Part shown: positions 8,443-15,654 of the stretch, in pieces
Numbering within the stretch: the first letter of the stretch is position 1
How the letters are laid out: each line of letters starts with the position of its first letter
Assembly (NCBI RefSeq): GCF_018604545.1
Contig: NZ_CP075896.1
Location: 7,998,001-8,062,000 of the forward strand
From: Streptomyces koelreuteriae
GTDB lineage: Bacteria > Actinomycetota > Actinomycetes > Streptomycetales > Streptomycetaceae
DNA length: 64,000 bases
Direction: 5' to 3'
Notes under the pieces: generated by a model
Databases searched by the model: none
What the model was told of the DNA's origin: nothing
The model's input: the letters and a program-made list of their open reading frames with translations, nothing else
Translations under genes and position numbers: made by a program

Positions 8443-9227
8443 CAGCGCGCTCCGCCGCGTGCGGCGTCGAGGTGGGTCGTGGCGATCTGTTGGAGGTGGA
8501 CGACGTCGGCGGCGATGGAGACGTAGGTCCAGCCCTCGGCGAGGCGGCGTGCGGCGCTCGCGCCGTCGGCGTTGTGGATGCCGGCCGCGATGCCCGCAGC
8601 CTCGGCTGCCTTCCTGATGCGGGTCAGGGCCTGTTCGAAGTCTTCTTGTACGGAGGGGTCGGTAGAGGTGGTGCCGCCGATGGCCAGGCGCAGGTCGGAG
8701 GGGCCGACGTAGATGCCGTCGAGACCGTCCGTGGCGCAGATCTCCTCGACGTTGGCGAGGCCGTCGGCCGTCTCGATCATCGCCAGGACAGCCGTCTGCG
8801 CGTGGGTGTCGGCCGGGTTGGGTCCGATACGGAGCTGGGCACGCATCGGCCCGTAGGAGCGGCGGCCGAGCGGGGGGTAGCGCACGGCGGCGACCGCATC
8901 GGCGGCGTCCTGCGCGGTGTCGATCAACGGGACGATGACGGCGGTGGCGCCCGCGTCGAGGGCTTTGCCGATGTAGGTGGGGTCGTTGGCCTCCACGCGC
9001 ACGATGCCGACGGCGGTGGAGCCTTTGGTGTCGGTGGCCAGGAGGTTGTGGAGCATGCCCTGGTAGCCGAAGAGGCCGTGCTGGGCGTCGAAGGCGAGGT
9101 AGTCGTAGCCGAGGCGGGCCAGACGTTCGGCGGCGATGGGTGAGTCGAGCAGGGACCAGTAGCCGATCAGCTGCTCGCGGGCACGCAGCGCGGTGGTGAA
9201 CTCGGCTGGGGTGCGGCCGGTTGCCAT
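8442..9227 (-). CDS. HpcH/HpaI-family class II aldolase
   Basis: A 261-residue TIM-barrel aldolase of the HpcH/HpaI type, which cleaves 2-oxo-4-hydroxy acids (2-keto-3-deoxy-sugar acids, 4-hydroxy-2-oxo-diacids) to pyruvate and an aldehyde with a divalent metal. Visible motifs are YLAFDAQHGLF (metal/base region; the common form is D-x-E-H), AVIVPLIDTAQDA, the Arg-rich PPLGRRSYGP, AMIETADGLANVEEI (metal Glu) and GLDGIYVGPSDL (metal Asp). A GGAGA ribosome site precedes ATG 9227. It lies 35 bases after the aldo/keto reductase and is coupled to the dehydrogenase, which could act on the product. A sugar-acid or hydroxy-diacid pathway is inferred. Confidence 0.88.
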   Translation of the reverse strand: MATGRTPAEFTTALRAREQLIGYWSLLDSPIAAERLARLGYDYLAFDAQHGLFGYQGMLHNLLATDTKGSTAVGIVRVEANDPTYIGKALDAGATAVIVPLIDTAQDAADAVAAVRYPPLGRRSYGPMRAQLRIGPNPADTHAQTAVLAMIETADGLANVEEICATDGLDGIYVGPSDLRLAIGGTTSTDPSVQEDFEQALTRIRKAAEAAGIAAGIHNADGASAARRLAEGWTYVSIAADVVHLQQIATTHLDAARGGAR

Positions 9228-9262
9228 GAAGGATTCTCCGTAACGGTCCGGGGTGGTGGGGG

Positions 9263-10243
9263 TCAGCGGTTGTAGGCGGGCATCGGGCCGCGCAGCCGGG
9301 CACCGACCTCGTCGCAGGCCGCGGTGACATCAGCCGGCAACGGACCCGCCGCAGAAGCGGCAATGTTGGCGAGGAGGTGCTCCACCCTCGAACCGCCCAG
9401 CAGCAGCGCATCGGTAGAGGGACGGGACAGCAGCCACCGCAGCGCCAGATCAGTCAGCGCCAGACCCGCCTCGGAGGCGATACGCGTCAAGTCGCCCACC
9501 GCGCGGAAGAGGTCCTCGTTCCAGTAGCGCTGCCGGTACATGACGGCCAGCTTCGAATCACCGAAACGGCCACCCTCCGGGGCCTGCCCGAAGGAGTGCC
9601 GGCCGGTGAGGAGACCGCCGCCGAGGGGGTTGTAGACCATCGTGGCAAGACCGGACACGGCCGCGTACTCGACGTACTCCTCCTCCAGACGCCGCGCCAG
9701 CAGATTGTGCAACTGCTGCGCGACCACCGGCCGCGGAGCCCCCACCTCCTCCGCCACCCGGGCGAGTTCGGCGATCTGCCAGGCCGCGAAGTTGGACACC
9801 CCCAGCGCCCCGACCTTCCCCTCGGCCACGAACTCGGCCACCGCCGCCAGAGTCTCGACCAGCGGCGTCGCACGGTCGGGCTGATGCAGATAGAACAGAT
9901 CGACACGATCGGTCCCCAGCCGCTTCAGACTGCCCTCCAGCGCGGCCCGCAACCCGGACCGCGACAACGGCGCATGATCCCCCTGGTCCGGATGCGCAAT
10001 CCCCGCCTTGGTCGCCAACACCACCCGCTCCCGACGCCCCGCAAGCAACTCCCCCAACAGCCGCTCACTCTCACCACCGGCATAGCCGTTCGCGGTGTCC
10101 ACGCCCGTAACACCCGCATCCAAAGCGGCATCCAGCATCAACGCCGCCGACGAACGGTCCACCGTGTCGCCGAAGGTCATCGTGCCCAGGACGAGACGGG
10201 ACAGTGGCACAGGAACGTGCGGGAGTTCGATGCCGACAGTCAC
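9263..10243 (-). CDS. Aldo/keto reductase
   Basis: A 326-residue aldo/keto reductase. The catalytic tetrad region is recognisable: D in GVTGVDTANGYAGGESE (Asp and Tyr), Lys in RVVLATKAGI, and His in DLFYLHQPD. The NADP-binding end shows WLLSRPSTDALLLGGSR. GTG 10243 follows AAGGA at good spacing; the open frame further upstream to 10468 is non-coding. It is the first gene of the four-gene operon aldo/keto reductase, aldolase, 2-hydroxyacid dehydrogenase, Nramp-like carrier. In such a setting it may act as an aldose/lactone-forming dehydrogenase or reduce the aldehyde released by the aldolase; which one cannot be told. Confidence 0.88.
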   Translation of the reverse strand: MTVGIELPHVPVPLSRLVLGTMTFGDTVDRSSAALMLDAALDAGVTGVDTANGYAGGESERLLGELLAGRRERVVLATKAGIAHPDQGDHAPLSRSGLRAALEGSLKRLGTDRVDLFYLHQPDRATPLVETLAAVAEFVAEGKVGALGVSNFAAWQIAELARVAEEVGAPRPVVAQQLHNLLARRLEEEYVEYAAVSGLATMVYNPLGGGLLTGRHSFGQAPEGGRFGDSKLAVMYRQRYWNEDLFRAVGDLTRIASEAGLALTDLALRWLLSRPSTDALLLGGSRVEHLLANIAASAAGPLPADVTAACDEVGARLRGPMPAYNR

Positions 10244-10602
10244 GGCGTTTCCTTCCGGGGCAGGGGACGGGCGGGGCGATCGGTCCAGGGGCGGCGGGCC
10301 GTTTCGGTGGCTGATGGGCGGCTGTCGACGCCGGATGTGCGTCGGGAGTGCGCCTGGTGCGCGGAATGCGCAGGTGGCGTCGCCGTCCGAGGGTGACAGG
10401 CGTCGGCGCCAGCAGAACGCTCGCATGGCTGCGCGAATCGCGCAAGAGGTCTCGCGCACTTCGCGCACTGCATGTCATGATCCACGAGCTGGCGGGGCAG
10501 CGCCGAAGGATCAGAAGCATGTGTCGCCGACAGCCCCGTCCCATAACCTCGTGCTTGGACATGGAGACGTCAGGCGCCACATGTCCTTACGCGGAGGAGG
10601 CG
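10244..10602. promoter_or_regulatory. Divergent intergenic region with clustered TGCGC motifs and a 15-bp palindrome
   Basis: This 359-base spacer separates the aldo/keto reductase operon (left) from the secreted hydrolase gene (right). TGCGC occurs at 10349, 10358 and 10367 at exact 9-base spacing, with TGCG at 10338. Further right TGCGCGAATCGCGCA (10430-10444) is a perfect palindrome with 7-base arms around a central A, followed by CGCGCA-CTT-CGCGCA (about 10453-10467). The pattern looks like a regulator-binding region for one or both divergent units. No gene is supported in this stretch. Confidence 0.5.
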
Positions 10603-11469
10603 ATGGTGCTCGTCAGGGGTACGCGGTTGCTCGCGGGCGCCGTGGTCGTGGCCTGCATGGTGCTGGTGGGGCCCAGTGCGCCGAGTGGTGCGCTCTTCGG
10701 CAGGTCCGTGCCGGTCGACGCCGTCAGGGATGTCGTACCGAACCGGGTCATGACGTGGAACATCTGCAACCCCTGCGATGCGAGCAACGTCGGCCGCGCG
10801 GCGGAGATCGCCACGTATGCGCCTCAGGTCATCGGCATGCAGGAAGCGTGCGTGAGTGACGTCGAGAGGATCCGGGAGTATCTGAAGAGCCTTCACGGGC
10901 TGGAGTACCACGTCGAGTACGGGTCGGTTCTCCAGGACTGGGGCCGCTGCGGGGGAGCGCCGTGGAATCCCGGAGCCTTCGGGCAGGCGGTGCTCTCTGC
11001 CGCGCCGATGACGGACTCCGTCGAGGTGGAATACCCCGACGGAGGATCCGAGGACCGCGGGTACATGGCCGTCACCACCATGGTGGGCGGCCAGCCCGTC
11101 CGGGTCTTCAACACCCACCTCGCCCAACGGCGTCAGGAAACGGTCCGGGCGGGCCAGACCCGCGTACTCGCCGAGGAGGTCGCCCGGCACGACCGTGCGA
11201 TCGCTCTCGGCGACTTCAACGCCGTGCCGGACGCTCCCGAACTCGCCCCGATCTGGGCACTGGCCGCCGATACGGACCCCGAGTGCCGTCCCTCGTCCTT
11301 CGGGGTCTGCGAGCCGACCACCGACTGGCGCAGCAAGTTCGACTACGTCTTCCTGCGTGGCATCGCCCCGCTCAAGCACCGGGTGCAGACCACCCCGTAC
11401 TCCGACCACGACCTGCTGTACACCGACGTGGATCCGGCCTTCAGTGAGGGCCCGGCTCAGCCGGTGTGA
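10603..11469 (+). CDS. Secreted endonuclease/exonuclease/phosphatase-family hydrolase
   Basis: A 288-residue metal-dependent hydrolase of the DNase I-like fold. ATG 10603 follows a strong GGAGGAGG, so the longer frames to the left are not used. An N-terminal hydrophobic export segment (LLAGAVVVACMVLVG) is followed by the fold motifs: VMTWNICNPCD, a metal-binding QEAC, VRVFNTHLAQRR, ALGDFNAVPD, and the final SDHDLLY. Substrates in this family range from nucleic acids to sphingomyelin and inositol phosphates, and nothing here decides between them. Its 3-prime end overlaps the convergent binding-protein-like gene by 13 bases. Confidence 0.85.
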   Translation: MVLVRGTRLLAGAVVVACMVLVGPSAPSGALFGRSVPVDAVRDVVPNRVMTWNICNPCDASNVGRAAEIATYAPQVIGMQEACVSDVERIREYLKSLHGLEYHVEYGSVLQDWGRCGGAPWNPGAFGQAVLSAAPMTDSVEVEYPDGGSEDRGYMAVTTMVGGQPVRVFNTHLAQRRQETVRAGQTRVLAEEVARHDRAIALGDFNAVPDAPELAPIWALAADTDPECRPSSFGVCEPTTDWRSKFDYVFLRGIAPLKHRVQTTPYSDHDLLYTDVDPAFSEGPAQPV

Positions 11470-12530
11470 AGGATCCGGAAGCGGTCGGGTGCGGCCGGAT
11501 CCCGGTCGACGACCTGGATCGGCGGCCCGGCCCACTGCCAGACGCTGATGCCCGGTGTGCGCGTGAACCGGATCTGCCCGCGGGTGCCTTCGACCTCGAC
11601 GCGCGGCCAGGATGCGGCGACGCGCCCCCGGTCGGTGCCGTGCGACCGCAGGACATCGGCCAGGACGACGATCGTGTCGTAGCCCTCGAAGGCGACGAAG
11701 GAGGGCGCTTCGGTCAGCCGCTCGCGCAGGGTCGTCCCGACTCGTGCGCCGAGGGGGCCGAGGTGCTCGGGCAGATAGCGCAGGAACGGGATCCCGGCGC
11801 CGTCGTCGCCCAGCAGCTCCGCCCATGTGGCGAACTCCGGTTGCCCGGCCGGAGCACCGATCAAGAGCGACGCGAGGCGCCGGTCTCCCCGGACGGACCG
11901 GACGATCGGCACGGCCGGCTCCGGGTGGCCGACCAGCAGCAGGAGGGCCGACACGCGATGGCCGACGAGTGCGTCGCACACGGCCGCCGGGGTGAGCGCG
12001 CTCATGTCGAGTTCGGTGACGGTGCCGCCGTGTGGAGCCAGGCGGTCCCGCAGGATGCGCGTCCCGGACGCCCAGTAGACACTCGGCTGGGTCGCTACGG
12101 CGATACGGGTGTGGCCCGCGCCGAGGAGGAAGTCCGCGTAGACCCGCCAGCCGTGGGACTGCGGCGGGGCGAGGCGCGCGACCCATTCCGTCGGCTGTTC
12201 GGTGAGCGCGTCGAGAACCGCCGACGAGCAGAGGAACGGCAGACCGACGGCGTCGGCCCTGGAGGCGGCCGCGCGAGCGACGACGCTGTGATACTCCCCT
12301 GCCACGGCCGCCACGCCCAGGCCGGCGAACTCGTCCACGGCCGCGACGGCCTTCTGGGGATCGGCGGCCGTGTCCCGAACCACCAGTTCGAGCGGTCTCC
12401 CGGCGATTCCGCCGGCGTCATTGACTTCGGATACGCCCAACTCGAGGCCGGCGAGCAGATGTCGGCCCGCCTCGGTCCAGCCGGGCCGGGTCAGCGGAAC
12501 GAGTGCGCCGATCCGTACGGGTGACGTCAC
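11457..12530 (-). CDS. Type I periplasmic-binding-protein fold without signal peptide
   Basis: A 357-residue protein of the branched-chain amino-acid/amide-binding (LivJ/AmiC) superfamily: opening VRIGALVPLTRPGW, VNDAGGIAGRPLELVVRDT, FLCSSAVLDAL and FVAFEGYDTIVVLAD are typical. It begins directly with the first beta strand at ATG 12530: there is no signal sequence or lipobox and no transporter gene nearby. That argues for a cytosolic ligand sensor, as AmiC is for the amidase operon, rather than an ABC transporter subunit. Its start overlaps the lyase stop by four bases (ATGA), so the two are translationally coupled and the ligand may relate to the lyase or to the PKS product. Confidence 0.75.
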   Translation of the reverse strand: MTSPVRIGALVPLTRPGWTEAGRHLLAGLELGVSEVNDAGGIAGRPLELVVRDTAADPQKAVAAVDEFAGLGVAAVAGEYHSVVARAAASRADAVGLPFLCSSAVLDALTEQPTEWVARLAPPQSHGWRVYADFLLGAGHTRIAVATQPSVYWASGTRILRDRLAPHGGTVTELDMSALTPAAVCDALVGHRVSALLLLVGHPEPAVPIVRSVRGDRRLASLLIGAPAGQPEFATWAELLGDDGAGIPFLRYLPEHLGPLGARVGTTLRERLTEAPSFVAFEGYDTIVVLADVLRSHGTDRGRVAASWPRVEVEGTRGQIRFTRTPGISVWQWAGPPIQVVDRDPAAPDRFRILHTG

Positions 12531-14035
12531 GCGGTCTTCCTCCAGATGTCGGTGAACCGGTCGAGCAGTGCGGCCGCCGCCGTCACATCGTCGGTGAGCG
12601 GCCGGTCGGCATGGTCCTCATCGAGCACCGATACGGCGAGCTCCAGCGCGTGGGCCACCGGAAGCCCCCGCTCGGGCCGCAGGCCCCGCTGGCGCAATGC
12701 CCGTACGGCGGCGACGAGTTCACAGCCGACGACGAGCCGGTACGCGCCGCAGGCGCGCAGTGTCTGGCGTGCGGCCAGGCAGGCGAAGCTGGCCTGTTCC
12801 TCGACACCGCGTGAGAGCACGGCGTGGCCGAGCGACGCGGGCGCGGAGAACGCCCGCAGATCACCGAGCGCGGCCCCGGCGGCGTACTCCAGGATCATCA
12901 CGCCGGAGGAGGCCGGCTCCTGGTCGGAGAGGAAGGGGCGCAGACGGGTGTAGGCGGGCTCGTTCAGGGTCGCGAGGCGGGAGGTCGACAGGCGTGCCAC
13001 CTGCGTCAGCGACAGCCGGAAGTGGTCCAGGGCGAGGCCGAGTTGGGCCTGGTAGAAGCCGCCGTGGTGGTAGGCGGCCATGTCCTCGGGAAAGATCAGC
13101 GGGTTCTCGGCGGCCGCGTTGATCTCGACGGCGACGACCTCCTCCAGGGCGTCCGCCGCGTCGTGGGCCGGGCCGTGGATCTGGGGCAGACAGCGGAAGC
13201 CGTACGGGTCCTGGAGACGGTCCAGCGGTGGGGTCGGGCGATCGGCGGCGCCGATCAACTCCCGCATACGGCGGGCGACGTCGGCGCAGCCGCGGTGCGG
13301 ACGGGCGGCGTGCACGGGGGCGGCGTAGGCCTCGTGGGAGCCGTCGGTGGCCAGCAGCGACAGCGCGGCGACGACCTGGGTGGCCTCCAGCAGCCCGCGC
13401 AGCTCGTGCAGGGCGAGGGCCGACTGGCCGAGGGTGAGGGCGTTGCTGCTGATGAAGGCCAGCGCGTCGTTGTTGTCGAGCGGCAGGGACTCCGGCGGGG
13501 TGCCCCCGCGCCAGGGGTGCTCACCGGCCAGAGCCAGCCCCGCCTGTGCCAGGGCCGCGATGTCGCCGGTGCCGACGGAGCCGAACTCGTTGACGACCGG
13601 GTACGCCCCGCTCTCCAGCGCCTCGCACAGGGCCGTCACGACGGTGGGCCGCAGCCCTGCGCCTCCGGCCAGCAGCTGGTTGGCCCGTACGGCGAGCATC
13701 GCGCGTACCTGACGGGCGGGGAGTTCCTCACCGATGGCGCCGGCGTGGCTGCGCAGCAGGCGCAGACCGTGGGCGGCGTCCGCCCCGGTGGGCACGTCCT
13801 CCGTACGTTGGGCGCCGACGCCGGTGGAACGGCCGTAGACGCGGCCGGTCGCGGCGATCTGCCGGGCGGCGTTCCAGGACTCCTCCATGCGCCGCATCGC
13901 CTCGCTCCGGGGAGTCGGCCGCGCGATCCCGGAGGCGAGCCGCGCGACGTCCGCCACACCGAGACCGGTGCCGTCGAGAGCGATGAGAGCCGAGCCGTGG
14001 CCGACACCCTTCGGAGTGTCCGGAGTGTTCACCAT
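12527..14035 (-). CDS. Aromatic amino acid lyase-fold protein with non-canonical MIO site
   Basis: A roughly 502-residue protein of the histidine/phenylalanine/tyrosine ammonia-lyase family. Family elements are present: the Tyr loop VYGRSTGVGA, the LQDPYGFRCLPQIHG segment, AENPLIF, and the helical core. The prosthetic-group site, normally Gly-Ser-Val-Gly-Ala-Ser-Gly-Asp, here reads GSVGTGDIAAL near residue 150. It is one residue short and lacks the Ala-Ser-Gly that cyclises to MIO. A standard ammonia-lyase reaction is therefore doubtful. ATG 14035 is chosen; TTG 14050, with GAGGGG upstream, is a credible alternative. It sits downstream of the halogenase and PKS and is coupled to the binding-protein-like gene. 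Confidence 0.8.
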   Translation of the reverse strand: MVNTPDTPKGVGHGSALIALDGTGLGVADVARLASGIARPTPRSEAMRRMEESWNAARQIAATGRVYGRSTGVGAQRTEDVPTGADAAHGLRLLRSHAGAIGEELPARQVRAMLAVRANQLLAGGAGLRPTVVTALCEALESGAYPVVNEFGSVGTGDIAALAQAGLALAGEHPWRGGTPPESLPLDNNDALAFISSNALTLGQSALALHELRGLLEATQVVAALSLLATDGSHEAYAAPVHAARPHRGCADVARRMRELIGAADRPTPPLDRLQDPYGFRCLPQIHGPAHDAADALEEVVAVEINAAAENPLIFPEDMAAYHHGGFYQAQLGLALDHFRLSLTQVARLSTSRLATLNEPAYTRLRPFLSDQEPASSGVMILEYAAGAALGDLRAFSAPASLGHAVLSRGVEEQASFACLAARQTLRACGAYRLVVGCELVAAVRALRQRGLRPERGLPVAHALELAVSVLDEDHADRPLTDDVTAAAALLDRFTDIWRKTA

Positions 14036-14160
14036 CTGAGACGAGATCAAGCGCAAACACCCCTCGATCCAGGCAGTTGACCACTATTCACGCACAGAGA
14101 ACTCTGCATGAGGCCATACATCCGGGCAAGGGGTGTCTCACGGCGGCGACCACGGGATTC

Positions 14161-15654
14161 CTACGGCGCGGGTTCGACCCAGGACAGCCCGTCCTCCGAC
14201 GCCACCAGTCCGCCCGGGCGCAGCGGCGCCTCGTCCTCCAGCGGGCCGCCGAACAACCCGCGTTCCTGCAGGACGGTCCCCTCCTGGAAGACCTGCCGGA
14301 AGGTCTGGGACTCGTAGAGCGGATTGCGCAGGTCATCGGCTTCGGGAAGGCGGCGCACGGCTCGCTCGAAGTCGTCGGCGACCGCGGTCAGCCGTTCGCC
14401 GGCCGGTCCGGCCCCGGTGAGGGACGCGTCGCCGGACGCCAGCCCGCCCACCAGCTCGACGAACGCCTCCAGCTCCGTCGTACCGATACTGGTGACCTTG
14501 CGCGCCTTCCAGAAGTACGACCGTTCGTCCTGGTGCATGTCGTAGAAGGAGACCAGGAACTCGTGGAACAGGCCGTACTCGTGCCGGTAGCGGGCCTCGA
14601 ACTCGGCGAACAGCCGGTCCTCGTCCAGGGTTCCGGCGAGGCAGCCGTTGAGGGACCGGGCGGCGAGCAGTCCGCCGTAGGTCGCCAGATGCACCCCGCT
14701 GGAGAGCACCGGGTCGACGAAGCACGCGGCGTCTCCGACGAGCGCCATGCCGGGCCGCCAGAGCTGAGACTTCCAGTACGACCAGTCCTTGCGGACGCGG
14801 ACCTGGTCGTAGGGCGCCTCCGTGGCCTGCGGGACGCCGTCGAGGAGGTCGCGTATCTCCGGGCAGGCGTCGATCAGCCGGCGCCACGCGGCCGCCGGAT
14901 CACCCTGGACGGCCTCGGCGTTCTCGTGGGAGACCACGGCACCGACGCTGGTGAGGTCGTCCCGGAGCGGGATGTACCAGATCCAGCCCTCCTCGAAGGC
15001 GGCGCAGAAGATGTTGCCGTCGTTCGGCGCCGGGAGCCGCGCGCCGCCGGCGAAGTAGCCGAACACCGCGATGTTGCGGAAGAAGTCGGAGTAGACCCGC
15101 TTTCCGCCGACGTGCGGGTGGATCCTGCTGCCGTTGCCGGAGGCGTCCACGACGTAGCGGGCGCGGGCCTCGCGGATCTCACCGTCGGGGCCGGTCCAGC
15201 GCACCCCCCGGACCCGCTCCTCGTCTGCGAGCACGCCGGTCACACGGCAGCCCTCCCGCACGTCGACCCCGACCCGGCGGGCGTTGTCCAGGAGGATCGC
15301 GTCGAAGCGGGACCGCTCGACCTGGTAGGCGAACGAGGTCGGGTCGGCGAGCCGGGGCGACAGCGCGAAGGAGAACTGCCAGGGGTCCCGGTTGCGGCCC
15401 CAGCGGAACGTGCCGCCGCGCTTCGGCTTGAAGCCCGCCCGCGCCATCTCGTCCTCGACACCGAGGATCCGGCACACGCCGTGCACGGTGGAGGGGAGCA
15501 GCGACTCGCCGATCTGGTAGCGCGGGAAGGTCTCCTTCTCGAGGAGGAGGACGCGATGGCCGTGCAGGGCGACGGCCGCCGAGACCGTCGACCCGGCCGG
15601 GCCGCCACCGACCACGATGACGTCGAAGTCCTGCGGAGGACGGGCCTGACTCAC
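14161..15654 (-). CDS. FADH2-dependent halogenase
   Basis: A 497-residue flavoprotein. FAD-binding GGGPAGS lies at residues 16-22. The segment FPRYQIGESLLPST (43-56) and the Lys-containing FKPKRGGTFRWG (75-86; catalytic Lys region) match the CmlS/CndH/SgcC3-like branch of flavin halogenases. The diagnostic W-x-W-x-I-P motif is intact (W224-I-W-Y-I-P229), and GMALVGDAACFVDP follows. Members of this branch often chlorinate a phenolic, pyrrolic or aliphatic substrate held on a carrier protein, using reduced FAD, O2 and chloride. The start overlaps the PKS stop by four bases (ATGA), so the enzyme is made with the PKS and probably acts on its ACP-bound intermediate or product. No flavin reductase gene is adjacent. 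Confidence 0.87.
   Translation of the reverse strand: MSQARPPQDFDVIVVGGGPAGSTVSAAVALHGHRVLLLEKETFPRYQIGESLLPSTVHGVCRILGVEDEMARAGFKPKRGGTFRWGRNRDPWQFSFALSPRLADPTSFAYQVERSRFDAILLDNARRVGVDVREGCRVTGVLADEERVRGVRWTGPDGEIREARARYVVDASGNGSRIHPHVGGKRVYSDFFRNIAVFGYFAGGARLPAPNDGNIFCAAFEEGWIWYIPLRDDLTSVGAVVSHENAEAVQGDPAAAWRRLIDACPEIRDLLDGVPQATEAPYDQVRVRKDWSYWKSQLWRPGMALVGDAACFVDPVLSSGVHLATYGGLLAARSLNGCLAGTLDEDRLFAEFEARYRHEYGLFHEFLVSFYDMHQDERSYFWKARKVTSIGTTELEAFVELVGGLASGDASLTGAGPAGERLTAVADDFERAVRRLPEADDLRNPLYESQTFRQVFQEGTVLQERGLFGGPLEDEAPLRPGGLVASEDGLSWVEPAP

Noticed and set aside
8442..9411. N-terminal extension of the 2-hydroxyacid dehydrogenase through the aldolase region
   Set aside because: The extra residues are an out-of-frame reading of the aldolase; the dehydrogenase fold begins at ATG 8442, which overlaps the aldolase stop.
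10244..10468. Upstream extension of the aldo/keto reductase frame
   Set aside because: No conservation upstream of GTG 10243, which has a well-placed AAGGA; the region instead holds operator-like repeats.
14161..15654. Halogenase gene as a geranylgeranyl-reductase-type oxidoreductase
   Set aside because: The intact W-x-W-x-I-P motif and the Lys-containing RGGTFRWG region favour the flavin-halogenase branch.
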